Shown: positions 9,287-17,837, counted from the stretch's first letter. The stretch is DNA of 64,000 nucleotides from Thermoanaerobacter sp. (GCA_014896455.1 JADBKJ010000020.1:248001-312000), one strand, 5' to 3'. Program-made: numbers and translations. Notes: a model not told the origin generated them from the letters alone.

Positions 9287-9314
9287 AAATAACAAAGTAA
9301 GGGAGTTTTTCAAG

Positions 9315-10109
9315 ATGAAAATCGGTTTTATAGGAGTCGGCAATATGGGACTTGCTCTTATAAAGGGCATATTAAAGTCGGATTTTATAGACGCTGAGGA
9401 TTTAATTCTTTATGACACGTTGAAAGAAAAAACAACGGGGTTAGAAAAAGAATTTGGTGTTATTGTTGCAAAAGACAATATTGACCTAACTGAAAAGTCA
9501 GATATTATTATTTTAGCAGTAAAACCTAATATTTACGATGCTGTATTAGAAGAAATAAAAGTAAAAGTAACTGATAAAAAAATAATAATTACTATAGCTC
9601 CGGGTATAACTATAAGTCATGTCAAAGATATTTTAAAAACGGGAAAAATAGTGAGGACAATACCTAATACTCCTGCTTTAATAGGAGAAGGTATTACTGC
9701 TATAAGTTATTCACAAGAGATACAGCGAGAAGATAAAGAGATTGTAGAGAAGATTTTTAAAACCTGTGGGGAAATTGTAGAAATAGAAGAAAAGTTAATT
9801 GATGCTGCAATGGCTGTCTCTAGTTGTAGTCCTGCTTTTGTGTACATGTTTATTGAAGCATTGGCAGATGGTGGTGTACTATTGGAATTACCAAGAGATG
9901 TTGCGTATAAATTAGCTTCAAAGGCTGTAGCTGGTGCAGGTAACATGGTATTAAAAACAGGTTTTCATCCTGGCCAATTAAAAGACATGGTAACATCTCC
10001 AGGTGGTACAACTATTGAAGGTATAAGAATTTTGGAAAAAAATGGTATGAGAAGTGCAGTGATTGAAGCAGTGGCTGCAGCATATCAAAAAACAAAGGGA
10101 TTGAAGTAA
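9315..10109 (+). CDS. proC: Pyrroline-5-carboxylate reductase ProC
   Basis: ProC performs the last step of proline synthesis, NAD(P)H-dependent reduction of 1-pyrroline-5-carboxylate. The protein has 264 residues. The N-terminal Rossmann motif is GVGNMGLALIKG (about 6-17). AVKPN and the RTIPNTPA segment follow, and the C-terminal dimerisation domain carries the family signature around DMVTSPGGTTIEGI. AAGGGAG lies about 9 bases upstream of the ATG. proA and proB are not in the window. The gene is followed two bases later by rnhA, so the pair is probably one transcript ending at 10578-10622. Confidence 0.96.
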   Translation: MKIGFIGVGNMGLALIKGILKSDFIDAEDLILYDTLKEKTTGLEKEFGVIVAKDNIDLTEKSDIIILAVKPNIYDAVLEEIKVKVTDKKIIITIAPGITISHVKDILKTGKIVRTIPNTPALIGEGITAISYSQEIQREDKEIVEKIFKTCGEIVEIEEKLIDAAMAVSSCSPAFVYMFIEALADGGVLLELPRDVAYKLASKAVAGAGNMVLKTGFHPGQLKDMVTSPGGTTIEGIRILEKNGMRSAVIEAVAAAYQKTKGLK

Positions 10110-10111
10110 AA

Positions 10112-10570
10112 ATGTCAAATAATAACGAAGTTGTTGAAATATACACAGATGGAGCTTGTAGCGGTAATCCTGGTCCAGGTGGCTGGGCAGCAGTTTTACT
10201 GTACAAAGGAACAAAAAAAGAAATATCAGGATTTGAAGAAAATACTACAAACAATAGAATGGAATTAAAAGCAGTAATAGAAGCTTTGAAAGCCTTAAAA
10301 AGGCCTTGTAAAGTTAATTTATATAGTGACAGTAGTTATGTAATAAATGCCTTTAAAGAAGGCTGGCTTGAAAAGTGGCAGAAAAACAATTGGCTAAAAT
10401 CAGATAAAACTCCAGTAGAAAATCAAGAGTTATGGAAGGAGCTTTTAAAGGTTTCAAAAAGACATCAAATCAATTGGATTAAAGTAAAAGGTCATGCAGA
10501 TAGTGAATACAATAATTTATGTGATAGACTGGCTACAGAGCAAATAAAAAGAAATACTAAAAAGTTATAA
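10112..10570 (+). CDS. rnhA: Ribonuclease HI
   Basis: RNase HI degrades the RNA strand of RNA-DNA hybrids. The protein has 152 residues with the complete catalytic set: Asp13 in YTDGACSGNPGPGGW, Glu51 in NNRMELKA, Asp73 in YSDSSYV and Asp138 in NNLCDRLA, with His128 in the flexible loop KVKGHADSE. The basic handle region (GWLEKWQKNNW) is present, as in the Escherichia coli-type enzyme. It starts two bases after the proC stop with only a weak ribosome binding site in the proC 3' end, which suggests translational coupling. Confidence 0.96.
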   Translation: MSNNNEVVEIYTDGACSGNPGPGGWAAVLLYKGTKKEISGFEENTTNNRMELKAVIEALKALKRPCKVNLYSDSSYVINAFKEGWLEKWQKNNWLKSDKTPVENQELWKELLKVSKRHQINWIKVKGHADSEYNNLCDRLATEQIKRNTKKL

Positions 10571-10577
10571 GAGTTTT

Positions 10578-10622
10578 AAGCTCAAGGAATCTTAGTTTAG
10601 TAAGGTTCTTTGAGCTTTTTAA
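10578..10622 (+). terminator. Terminator after proC-rnhA
   Basis: AGCTCAAGGAATC pairs with GGTTCTTTGAGCT (one G-T pair and one mismatch) around an A/T-rich loop and is followed by TTTTT. Confidence 0.8.
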
Positions 10623-10650
10623 TAATTTTGAACGCAGTCTCTAAAGTAGC

Positions 10651-10680
10651 TTGATTTAAGCATTATATGTATGGTATTAT
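10651..10680 (+). promoter_or_regulatory. Candidate promoter of the tyrosine recombinase gene
   Basis: TTGATT (10651-10656) and TATTAT (10675-10680) are 18 bases apart. The expected start near 10687 lies just before the large palindrome at 10692-10719. Confidence 0.4.
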
Positions 10681-10691
10681 ATATACAAGTA

Positions 10692-10719
10692 ATTATACGA
10701 AATAGTTATTTCGTATAAT
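10692..10719. promoter_or_regulatory. 28-bp palindrome upstream of the recombinase gene
   Basis: Two perfect 13-bp arms (left arm ATTATACGAAATA) flank the 2-base centre GT. It lies 35 bases before the recombinase start and just after its likely promoter, so it could be an operator or a binding site for the recombinase itself. There is no T-run after it, so it is not a terminator. Confidence 0.6.
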
Positions 10720-10753
10720 AAGATAATTAGAATTATAGAAAGGAGTTTTGAGA

Positions 10754-11740
10754 ATGTCTAATGAAATTTCTAATAATACTTCCAATAATGGTTCCATTAA
10801 ATATCCCCCTCTTCTTGAAGAATTTTTAAACTACTTCTCAACCGTAAAAGCCCGTTCTTATAATACTGTAAAAGCTTATGCTTATGATTTAGTTTTGTTT
10901 TTGCGCTTTTTAAAGCAAAGACGCGAAAAAGTTAGTCCTAATGTAGAATTTGATGAAATAGATATTTCTGATGTAGATGTTGATTTGATAGAATCTGTTG
11001 ATTTAAACGACTTATACGCCTACCTTAACTTTGTAGCTAACGAAAGGTCTAATACTCCCCCTGCTCGTGCTCGAAAAGTAGCAAGTTTAAGGTCTTTTTA
11101 TAATTATCTTTACAAAAAAGCGAAAGTCATAAGTAAAAATCCTACTCAAGAATTAGAGTCCCCAAAACTTTCTGTAAGACAGCCTATTTACCTCACCCTT
11201 GATGAAAGTAAAAAACTTTTAAATTCTATAGATGGGCCTTTTAAAGAAAGAGATTACGCTATTATAACTCTTTTTCTAAACTGTGGTTTAAGGGTTTCAG
11301 AGCTTGTAAATATAAATCTTGATGATATAAAAGAAGACAAATTGACTGTCATAGGAAAAGGAAATAAACAGCGGACTATCTACCTAAATGAGGCTTGTAT
11401 AAAGGCTATAAGCGATTACCTCAAAGTAAGGCCCAAAGAAGGTGTAAAGGACAAAAAGGCCCTGTTTTTGAGTAAAAGACTGAAGAGGATAAGCGTAAAA
11501 ACTGTTCAATACTTGGTTAAAAAGCATTTAAAACATGCTAATTTAGAAGGCAAGAAATACTCTGCTCACAAACTTCGCCACACAGCAGCTACTTTAATGT
11601 ACAGGTACGGAAACGTAGATATACGCACATTACAAAAGCTTTTGGGGCATTCTAACGTTTCAACCACGCAGATTTACACACATGTGGACGACTCACAGCT
11701 TAGAGAGGCTGTAAATAAAAACCCCTTATCTCAAGAATAA
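10754..11740 (+). CDS. Tyrosine recombinase (XerC/XerD-like)
   Basis: This is a site-specific DNA recombinase of the tyrosine (phage integrase) family with 328 residues. An N-terminal core-binding (SAM-like) domain spans about 18-130 and contains an unusual acidic, Asp-rich insert (about 65-85). The catalytic domain has the complete set Arg180, Lys202, His272, Arg275, His299 and nucleophile Tyr308 (QIYTHV). AAGGAG (10740-10745) supports the ATG at 10754. Size and motifs fit Xer-type housekeeping enzymes, but the long N-terminus and acidic insert, the private palindrome upstream and the position at a gene-order breakpoint leave a specialised role open. The last 10 bases overlap the end of the convergent gene at 11731. 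Confidence 0.9.
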   Translation: MSNEISNNTSNNGSIKYPPLLEEFLNYFSTVKARSYNTVKAYAYDLVLFLRFLKQRREKVSPNVEFDEIDISDVDVDLIESVDLNDLYAYLNFVANERSNTPPARARKVASLRSFYNYLYKKAKVISKNPTQELESPKLSVRQPIYLTLDESKKLLNSIDGPFKERDYAIITLFLNCGLRVSELVNINLDDIKEDKLTVIGKGNKQRTIYLNEACIKAISDYLKVRPKEGVKDKKALFLSKRLKRISVKTVQYLVKKHLKHANLEGKKYSAHKLRHTAATLMYRYGNVDIRTLQKLLGHSNVSTTQIYTHVDDSQLREAVNKNPLSQE

Positions 11741-12999
11741 ATTCTGCTGAGAGCTATGGATATGGCCAATTTAACTTGAGGATAACTCAAGCCTCCCTGT
11801 ACATAGGCAGTATAAGGTTCTCTTATAGGAGCATCGGCGCTTAGCTCTATAGAAGAACCCTGAATAAATCCGCCTGCTGCCATTATCACCTTGTCCTGAT
11901 AGCCTGGCATGTCCCAAGGTTCGGGAAGTACATGAGCATCAACATAAGAGCCCAACTGTATTCCTTGAATAAAGGATATGAGCTCTTTCTCTGTTCTAAA
12001 TTTTACAGCCTGTACTATATCTGTCCTCTCTTCATCATATTTAGGCAGTACTTCATAACCTAAATCCGACATGACTTTTGAAAGAAGTACTGCCCCTTTT
12101 AAAGCTTCTCCAACTACTTTTGGAGCAAAAAACAGGCCTTGAAGTATCAGTCTATTAAAGCCAAGGGAGGGGCCTACTTCTTTTCCTATTCCTGGAGCGT
12201 AAAGCTTATAAGAAGCATTTTCCACAAGCTCTTTTTTACCCACCACGTATCCTCCTGTAGGTGCAATCCCTCCTCCTATGTTTTTTATGAGAGAACCAGC
12301 TACGATATCTGCCCCTACCTCCGTAGGTTCTTTTTTTTCTGTGAACTCACCATAACAATTATCTACAAAGACTATTATGTCCTCTTTTACCTTTCTTATT
12401 TCTTTAATCACTTCCCCTATTTCCGCTATAGTAAAGGACTTTCTGTAGTCATACCCTTTTGACCTTTGAATCATTATCATCTTTGTTTTTGAAGTTATAG
12501 ATTTTTTTATACTTTCTACATCCATTTCCCCATTTTCAAGAAGAGGAACTTCCTTATAAATAATCCCGTACTCTCTTAAGCTTCCCCTCCCCTCCCCTTT
12601 TATACCTATAACTTCTTCCAATGTATCATAAGGCTTCCCAGAAGCCGAAATTAGCTCTTCATTTGGCTTTAAATTGCCGAAAAGTACAATTGATATGGCA
12701 TGAGTTCCAGAAACGATTTGAGGCCTTACTAAGGCGTCTTCAGTCCCAAAGATGCCAGCATATATTTTTTCTATCACGTCTCTTCCAATGTCGCCATATC
12801 CATAACCTGTGGTTCCATTAAAGTGAATATCGCTCAATTTATTCTTTTGAAAATGGTATATCACTTTGTACTGGTTGTACTCGACTATTTCATCAATTTT
12901 TTTAAATATATCTAAACAGCTCTTTTCAGCGCTTTCTATCAATTCAACGACTTTTGGCGGAATGTTAAAGTTGTTTTTTAAAAATTCCTGTGATGTCAT
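11731..12999 (-). CDS. ynbB: Methionine gamma-lyase-like PLP enzyme (YnbB / 'aluminium resistance' family)
   Basis: This is a fold-type I pyridoxal-phosphate enzyme of 422 residues, in the family annotated as methionine gamma-lyase-like or aluminium resistance protein; its physiological substrate is not settled. Visible features are the N-terminal GTTGYGYGDIGRD, the VSGTHAISIVLFG segment of the cofactor site, FVDNCYGEF (cofactor aspartate) and GSLIKNIGGGIAPTGGY (PLP lysine in SLIKN). The C-terminus ends in a glycine-rich segment and IREPYTAYVQGG. AGAGAGGTTGATAAA precedes the ATG at 12999. In Bacillus the gene follows spoVK and hflX; here spoVK lies just beyond a truncated gene, and hflX is missing. 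It is convergent with the recombinase gene, overlapping it by 10 bases. Confidence 0.88.
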   Translation of the reverse strand: MTSQEFLKNNFNIPPKVVELIESAEKSCLDIFKKIDEIVEYNQYKVIYHFQKNKLSDIHFNGTTGYGYGDIGRDVIEKIYAGIFGTEDALVRPQIVSGTHAISIVLFGNLKPNEELISASGKPYDTLEEVIGIKGEGRGSLREYGIIYKEVPLLENGEMDVESIKKSITSKTKMIMIQRSKGYDYRKSFTIAEIGEVIKEIRKVKEDIIVFVDNCYGEFTEKKEPTEVGADIVAGSLIKNIGGGIAPTGGYVVGKKELVENASYKLYAPGIGKEVGPSLGFNRLILQGLFFAPKVVGEALKGAVLLSKVMSDLGYEVLPKYDEERTDIVQAVKFRTEKELISFIQGIQLGSYVDAHVLPEPWDMPGYQDKVIMAAGGFIQGSSIELSADAPIREPYTAYVQGGLSYPQVKLAISIALSRIYS

Positions 13000-13040
13000 T
13001 TTATCAACCTCTCTCTAGTCCTAAGTTTACAAGCAATACT

Positions 13041-13069
13041 ATTATAGCACTTAAAAGAGTTTGTGAAAA
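13041..13069 (-). promoter_or_regulatory. Candidate promoter of the methionine gamma-lyase-like gene
   Basis: Read on the - strand, TTTTCA (13064-13069) and TATAAT (13041-13046) are 17 bases apart, and the start codon follows 41 bases later. The -35 box overlaps that of the divergent promoter at 13061-13088. Confidence 0.45.
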
Positions 13070-13088
13070 CACGAAAAGGTGATATAAT
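13061..13088 (+). promoter_or_regulatory. Candidate promoter of the truncated amidohydrolase gene
   Basis: TTGTGA (13061-13066) and TATAAT (13083-13088) are 16 bases apart, 43 bases before the GTG at 13132. It still looks intact although its gene is broken. Confidence 0.5.
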
Positions 13089-13131
13089 CTATCTATAAAA
13101 AGCAATTTACCAAGAAAAGAAGGTGTGCATT

Positions 13132-13296
13132 GTGAGAATAGATTCCCATGTACATATATTGCCTCCAGAATTTATAAAGAATATTGATAAAAACATGGAG
13201 AGGGATGAACATTTCAAACTGCTGCACTCAAGCCCTAAAGCAAAATTCGCAACAGCAGAAGGCGAAAATGCCTACAGGATCTTTTTTAAGACTTAA
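13132..13296 (+). pseudogene. Truncated amidohydrolase (metal-dependent TIM-barrel hydrolase), N-terminal fragment
   Basis: A GTG start preceded by AGAAGGTG opens a 54-codon frame. It begins RIDSHVHILPPEFI, the first beta strand and metal-binding His-x-His of amidohydrolases of the type often annotated as amidohydrolase 2. The similarity-like stretch runs to about residue 43 (KFATAE); the last 11 residues look unrelated and the frame stops at TAA 13294-13296, touching the end of convergent spoVK. Members of this family are normally around 250-300 residues, so most of the gene is gone. A deletion joining it to the spoVK end is the simplest explanation. The promoter and ribosome binding site remain. 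Confidence 0.65.
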
Positions 13297-14201
13297 TCTT
13301 CACGTATGTCAATGCTGTCTATTGTTATTAAATCTTCCTTTGTTATATTTACTTTATTCAAAACCCTCACAGCCTGCTTTCTTATTGCTTTTTCAATCAG
13401 GTTTCTCACCATTCTGGCATTTCCCATCTCTCTAGAGGCGTCATTTTTTATCAGTATCTTCATAAGCTTTCTTTTTGCACTTTCTGTAAGTTTGTACTGC
13501 CTATTTTTTACCATAACTTCAGCAATCTGCAGGAGTTCCTCAATTGTGTAATCTGGAAAATCTATTTGTATCGGGAATCTGGACCTTAAGCCCGGATTTG
13601 TGTTCAAAAAATATTCCATCTCATGTTTGTAACCTGCCAGAATTAAAATGAATTTGTTTCTATTGTCTTCCATTTCTTTTACCAAAGTATCTATGGCTTC
13701 TTTGCCAAAGTCTTTTTCTCCACCCCTTGCCAGAGAATAGGCTTCATCTACAAACAAAATGCCTCCCAAGGCTTTCTTCACATTTTCCCTCACCCTATGG
13801 GCTGTATGTCCTATGTACTCCCCCACAAGGTCTGCTCTTTCAACTTCTACCACATGCCCCTTCTCCAGCACACCCATGCCTTTTAAGAGTTTCCCAAGAA
13901 TCCTCGCCACAGTGGTCTTCCCTGTCCCAGGATTTCCTTTGAAAATCATATGAAGCACTATGGAGTCAGTGGCAAGGCCTTCTTTTTTGCGCTTCATCTG
14001 AAGTTGAGAAAAAGCGTAAATTTCATAAATAATCTCTTTCACTTTATGAAGCCCTATGAGAGAATTTAATTCTCTTAAAGCCTCTTCCTGCAGCTTTTTC
14101 TCATCCACCTGTTCCAATTCCTTAGATATCTCTTTTTCTGCCTTCTTTTCAAATCTATACCCTTCAAAAAATACGGGCCATATTCCCATATCACACCACA
14201 T
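13293..14201 (-). CDS. spoVK: Stage V sporulation protein K (AAA+ ATPase, CbxX/CfqX type)
   Basis: This is a AAA+ ATPase of the CbxX/CfqX group, known as SpoVK in spore formers and needed for late spore maturation. In the 302-residue frame, a coiled-coil-like N-terminal part (about 16-50, rich in Lys and Glu) precedes the ATPase. Walker A is GNPGTGKTT (89-97), Walker B LFVDEAY (149-155) and the arginine-finger region NPGLRSRFP; GNARMVRN lies in the lid. The start is uncertain: the ATG at 14201 lies inside an inverted repeat arm and has no ribosome binding site, and the ATG at 14189 has only a weak one. A better ribosome binding site (AGGA) before an ATG in another frame at about 14214 raises the possibility of a frameshift near the N-terminus. 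Bacillus SpoVK is about 320 residues. Confidence 0.85.
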   Translation of the reverse strand: MWCDMGIWPVFFEGYRFEKKAEKEISKELEQVDEKKLQEEALRELNSLIGLHKVKEIIYEIYAFSQLQMKRKKEGLATDSIVLHMIFKGNPGTGKTTVARILGKLLKGMGVLEKGHVVEVERADLVGEYIGHTAHRVRENVKKALGGILFVDEAYSLARGGEKDFGKEAIDTLVKEMEDNRNKFILILAGYKHEMEYFLNTNPGLRSRFPIQIDFPDYTIEELLQIAEVMVKNRQYKLTESAKRKLMKILIKNDASREMGNARMVRNLIEKAIRKQAVRVLNKVNITKEDLITIDSIDIRED

Positions 14202-14244
14202 CCCAATATCATTTTCAATCCTATTTTATGATATTGGGATGTGG
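14196..14244. repeat. 16-bp perfect inverted repeat at the spoVK start
   Basis: CCACATCCCAATATCA (14196-14211) is exactly complementary to 14229-14244, with a 17-base spacer. There is no T-run on either side, so it is not a standard terminator, although it lies directly after the purB end. The possible spoVK start codon at 14199-14201 is part of the left arm. Confidence 0.8.
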
Positions 14245-14257
14245 AAAGTGAAAGTTT

Positions 14258-15676
14258 TTAAACTTCTACTTTGACTTCTATGTCTTCTATCCCATCAAGA
14301 AGAGGTCTTACATGGTCTTCAATAAATTCCTTTACCTGATTTGCAGATCTGCCTGTAAACTTTCTTGGATCAGTAAGGTCAAGAATTTCCTCGTTAGAAA
14401 GGCCAAATCTTTTATCCTGCTTGATATACTCAAGCAGTCTATTGTCTTCGCCATTTTTTACTTCTTCAGCAGCCTTTAAGGAATATACTCTTATGGCTTC
14501 GTGCAATTCCTGTCTATCTCCGCCCTTTTTCACAGCCGCCATTAAAATTTTTTCTGTAGCCATAAATGGAAGTTCTCTTTTTACATTTTTCACAATCACT
14601 TTTTCATTTACTTTTAATCCAGAGGCTATGTTTATATAGAGGTTTAGAATAGCATCTGTAGCCAAAAACATTTCAGGGATTACAATTCTCCTATTAGCTG
14701 AATCATCCAAGGTCCTCTCAAACCACTGGTTGGAGGCCGTGATAGAAGAGTTTAATAATGTCACAATTACATACCTAGATAAAGCTGCCATTCTTTCACT
14801 TCTCATTGGGTTTCTTTTGTACGCCATAGCAGAGGAGCCAATCTGCTTTTCTTCAAAAGGCTCTTCAATTTCTCTCAAATGTTGCAAAAGCCTTATGTCG
14901 TTGCTAAACTTGTGGGCACTTTGAGCTATCCCACTTAACACAGATAAAATCATAAAATCGTACTTTCGAGTGTAAGTCTGACCTGTTACAGGAAAGGATT
15001 TTTTATATCCCATCTTTTCTACAACCAACCTGTCAAGCTCTTTTACCTTTTCCTCATCTCCATCAAAAAGTTCCATAAAGCTAGCTTGTGTACCTGTCGT
15101 CCCTTTTACTCCTCTCAGCATCATGTTTTGACGCCTGTATCTTAAATCCTGAAGATCAAGAATCAGGTCTTGTATCCATAGACAAGCTCTTTTGCCTACA
15201 GTTGTCAGCTGAGCAGGCTGAAAGTGAGTATAACCCAATGTTGGTAAATCTTTATATTTTAGTGCAAATTCAGAGAGGACTTTTATCGCTTTTAAAAGCT
15301 TTTTCTCAATTAGCTGAAGTCCTCTATCCATTAAAATAATATCCGTATTGTCATCTACAAACGCAGAAGTTGCCCCTAAGTGAATTATAGGCTTTGCTTT
15401 TGGGCATAAAAGACCATAAGCGTGTATATGAGCCATTACATCATGTCGAAATTTTCTTTCGAATTTTTCCGCATCTTCATAGTTTATGTTGTCTATATTT
15501 TCTTCCATTTCTTTAATCTGCTCATCTGTAATATTGAGCCCTAATTCTTTTTCGCTTTTTGCCAAAGCTACCCATAATCTTCGCCAAGTTTTAAATTTTT
15601 CATCGTCAGAGAAGATTTGAGCCATTTCTTTGCTAGCGTATCTTGTTATTAACGGATTCTGATAAGTATCTCGCAT
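14258..15676 (-). CDS. purB: Adenylosuccinate lyase
   Basis: This enzyme catalyses two steps of purine synthesis: release of fumarate from SAICAR and from adenylosuccinate. The protein has 472 residues, all-helical fumarase/aspartase superfamily. The signature [14 protein letters not shown] (281-294) carries the catalytic serine loop, with [10 protein letters not shown] (His151) and [10 protein letters not shown] upstream. The length and the YKRNP form fit the longer PurB subgroup. AGGAGGTAAAT precedes the ATG at 15676. No other pur genes are nearby. It follows the aminotransferase gene by 13 bases on the same strand and is probably co-transcribed with it. Confidence 0.95.
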   Translation of the reverse strand: MRDTYQNPLITRYASKEMAQIFSDDEKFKTWRRLWVALAKSEKELGLNITDEQIKEMEENIDNINYEDAEKFERKFRHDVMAHIHAYGLLCPKAKPIIHLGATSAFVDDNTDIILMDRGLQLIEKKLLKAIKVLSEFALKYKDLPTLGYTHFQPAQLTTVGKRACLWIQDLILDLQDLRYRRQNMMLRGVKGTTGTQASFMELFDGDEEKVKELDRLVVEKMGYKKSFPVTGQTYTRKYDFMILSVLSGIAQSAHKFSNDIRLLQHLREIEEPFEEKQIGSSAMAYKRNPMRSERMAALSRYVIVTLLNSSITASNQWFERTLDDSANRRIVIPEMFLATDAILNLYINIASGLKVNEKVIVKNVKRELPFMATEKILMAAVKKGGDRQELHEAIRVYSLKAAEEVKNGEDNRLLEYIKQDKRFGLSNEEILDLTDPRKFTGRSANQVKEFIEDHVRPLLDGIEDIEVKVEV

Positions 15677-15689
15677 ATTTACCTCCTCA

Positions 15690-16877
15690 TTATGCTTTAT
15701 TTAAAAATTCTTCGATTCTATTTAAGCCTTTTTCAATATTTTCAATGGAAGTAGCATAAGAAATCCTAATGTAATTGTCCATTCCGAAGGGCAAAGCAGG
15801 AACAACTGCTACATTTGCTCCTTCAATTAAAGCATTTGCAAAATCTATGGAACCTCTAATAATTTTTCCTTTTATCTCTTTCCCAATGTATTCGTCTATA
15901 TTTACCATTACATAAAAAGCCCCTTGAGGTTTATTTGATTTTAACCCCTTTATTTTATTTATCCTTTCAACCATATAAATTCTTCTTTTATTGAATTCTT
16001 CTGCCATTCTTTTAATAACAGTTTCATCTCCTGATAAAGCGGCTACACTGGCATATTGAGCGATTGAATTGGGATTTGAAGTGGTATGACTCTGAATATT
16101 TGACATAACCTTTGCAATTTCTAAAGAAGAAGCAGTATATCCAATTCTCCATCCTGTCATAGCATAAGCTTTAGACATACCGTTTACCAAAATTGTCAGT
16201 TCTTTAATTTTTTCATTTAAAGAGGCGATACTGATGTGACTGCCTTCGTAAATTAATTTTTCGTATATTTCATCTGAAATGACAAAAATATTTGCTTCTT
16301 CAATAATTTTTACAAGTTCTTCTAACTCTTCTTTAGTATACACTGAGCCAGTTGGATTGTTGGGGGTATTTAAAATTAAAGCTTTTGTCTTAGAGGTAAT
16401 AGCATTTTTTAATTCTTCGGCTGTAATTTTAAAGTCATTTTCTGCTTTTGTTTTTACAAAGACAGGTTTTCCATAAGCCAGCCTTACCATCTCAGGATAG
16501 CTTAACCAATAAGGTACAGGAATTATAACTTCATCGCCAGGATTTAAAATTGCACAAAGAGCGTTATATATAGAGTGTTTAGCACCATTTGATATGACAA
16601 TCTGTTCTGGTTGGTATTTAAGGCCATTATCTTTTAAAAGCTTGTCGCATACTGCTTTTTTTAATTCAGAAATGCCTGAAGAAGGGGTATATTTGGTGTA
16701 GCCTTTTTTTATAGCGTCAATTGCAGCTTCTTTTATGTAATCAGGTGTATCAAAATCTGGCTCTCCTACTCCGAAGTCTATAACGTCTATGCCTTGAGCT
16801 TTTAGCTGTTTTGCCTTTGCAGTTATTTCTAATGTCATAGAAGGGGTAATTTGTAAGGCATTTTGGGATAAATCCAA
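15690..16877 (-). CDS. aspB: Class I aminotransferase, probable aspartate aminotransferase
   Basis: This is a PLP-dependent transaminase of 395 residues, class I subgroup Ib, which typically exchanges amino groups between aspartate and 2-oxoglutarate. Visible are [11 protein letters not shown] (31-44 region), Asn174 in NTPNNPTG, Asp202 and Tyr205 in SDEIYE, the Schiff-base Lys236 in [16 protein letters not shown] and Arg244. The start is TTG at 16877, supported by GGAGGTG seven bases upstream and by the correct N-terminal length. Substrate preference cannot be proved from motifs: related enzymes also use aromatic amino acids. Coupled location with purB would fit aspartate as a shared purine precursor. 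Confidence 0.88.
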   Translation of the reverse strand: MDLSQNALQITPSMTLEITAKAKQLKAQGIDVIDFGVGEPDFDTPDYIKEAAIDAIKKGYTKYTPSSGISELKKAVCDKLLKDNGLKYQPEQIVISNGAKHSIYNALCAILNPGDEVIIPVPYWLSYPEMVRLAYGKPVFVKTKAENDFKITAEELKNAITSKTKALILNTPNNPTGSVYTKEELEELVKIIEEANIFVISDEIYEKLIYEGSHISIASLNEKIKELTILVNGMSKAYAMTGWRIGYTASSLEIAKVMSNIQSHTTSNPNSIAQYASVAALSGDETVIKRMAEEFNKRRIYMVERINKIKGLKSNKPQGAFYVMVNIDEYIGKEIKGKIIRGSIDFANALIEGANVAVVPALPFGMDNYIRISYATSIENIEKGLNRIEEFLNKA

Positions 16878-16932
16878 TTTTTACACCTCCAGAGGGTTTT
16901 GTTATATGAATCACAATATTATTTTAACTTAA

Positions 16933-17769
16933 TTATTTTGATATTTCTACAAAATTTTTAGTTTTACTTTTTAATATTTTTACATATTCATAGTCCAACT
17001 TTATTGTTCCCAAAAGGTCTCTGCCATCTACTTCTATACCGTGAAAATCTGAACCTCCCGTGATGATTAAATTGTATTTTTTAGCTTTGTTTAAATACTT
17101 TTTTATATCTTTGGCAGTGTGTTTTGAATGGTAAACTTCTATTCCGATTAAACCTTTTGAGGCTAATTCCTCAATAATACTATCATCTTGAAGTAACCCG
17201 GGATGAGCTAAAACAGGAACACCTCCATTTTCTAAAATAAGGTTTATTGCTTCAAAAGGAGTGATTCTGTATCTTTCTACATAAGCAGGAGCCCCCACTC
17301 CTATGTACTTCTCAAAAGCTTCTTTTACACTTTCTACATAATTCTTTTTTACCATGGCTCTTGCTATATGAGGTCTTCCTATGAATTTTTCACTTGTGAA
17401 TTCCAATACGTCTTCTATAGAAATATCAATTCCTAATTCATTTAATTTTTTTAAAATCGCTTTGGCTCTGTCATTTCTAAGCTTTTTCATCTCTTTTAAT
17501 TTTTCAGTAAAATTTTTATCGTGATAATTTATAAAATAACCTAAAATGTGAATTTCTTGATCTTGATAATAACAATTAAATTCAATTCCAGGGATAACTT
17601 CTATTTCATATCTTGAAGAAGCTCCTATGGCTTCCTCTAATCCATCAATCGTATCATGGTCTGTCAGAGAAATACAACTAAGTCCGTGTTCTTTCGCCAA
17701 TCGAACTACTTCAGAAGGTGAATTAGTTCCATCAGAAGCTCTTGAATGCATGTGAAGGTCTGCAAGCAT
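16933..17769 (-). CDS. PHP-domain phosphoesterase (TrpH/RNase AM-like)
   Basis: This is a stand-alone PHP (polymerase and histidinol phosphatase) metalloenzyme of 278 residues. Metal ligands are visible in DLHMHSRASDG (residues 4-14), SLTDHDT, PGIEFN, GRPHIARAM, VLAHPGLL and GGSDFHG. Related proteins (YciV/TrpH) remove 5' nucleotides from RNA or dephosphorylate 3',5'-bisphosphates; the exact substrate here is unknown. The ATG at 17769 starts the conserved domain directly. A frame extending to 17826 runs into the duplicated hairpin next to the repeat element and was rejected. The ribosome binding site is weak (AAAGG about 13 bases upstream). It lies downstream of spoVS on the same strand, now separated from it by the inserted repeat. 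Confidence 0.85.
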   Translation of the reverse strand: MLADLHMHSRASDGTNSPSEVVRLAKEHGLSCISLTDHDTIDGLEEAIGASSRYEIEVIPGIEFNCYYQDQEIHILGYFINYHDKNFTEKLKEMKKLRNDRAKAILKKLNELGIDISIEDVLEFTSEKFIGRPHIARAMVKKNYVESVKEAFEKYIGVGAPAYVERYRITPFEAINLILENGGVPVLAHPGLLQDDSIIEELASKGLIGIEVYHSKHTAKDIKKYLNKAKKYNLIITGGSDFHGIEVDGRDLLGTIKLDYEYVKILKSKTKNFVEISK

Positions 17770-17816
17770 TATATCATCCCAACCTTTCTTCTGAATTTTA
17801 CCTTTACAATTTAAAA

Positions 17817-17837
17817 TAGCCTGCAAAATGCAGGTTA
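17817..17837 (-). terminator. Left copy of the duplicated spoVS terminator hairpin
   Basis: On the - strand CCTGC and GCAGG close a 5-base loop and are followed by TATTTTAAA, so this copy keeps the T-rich tract for transcription coming from spoVS. It differs from the right copy (18098-18118) by one base. Confidence 0.65.

Noticed and set aside
8996-9292. Open frames of 68-98 codons crossing the repeat element
   Set aside because: They are a by-product of GC-rich DNA without stops: the second copy differs by indels that shift the frames, there is no ribosome binding site, and composition is low-complexity Pro/Ser/Leu.
10692-10719. True loxP-type crossover site
   Set aside because: The resemblance is limited to TTCGTATA-like half-sites; the 2-base centre cannot serve as the usual 6-8 base crossover region, and no second site was seen.
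17770-17826. N-terminal extension of the PHP protein into the duplicated hairpin
   Set aside because: It would start with TTG in the hairpin with no ribosome binding site, and the conserved PHP fold begins at the ATG at 17769.
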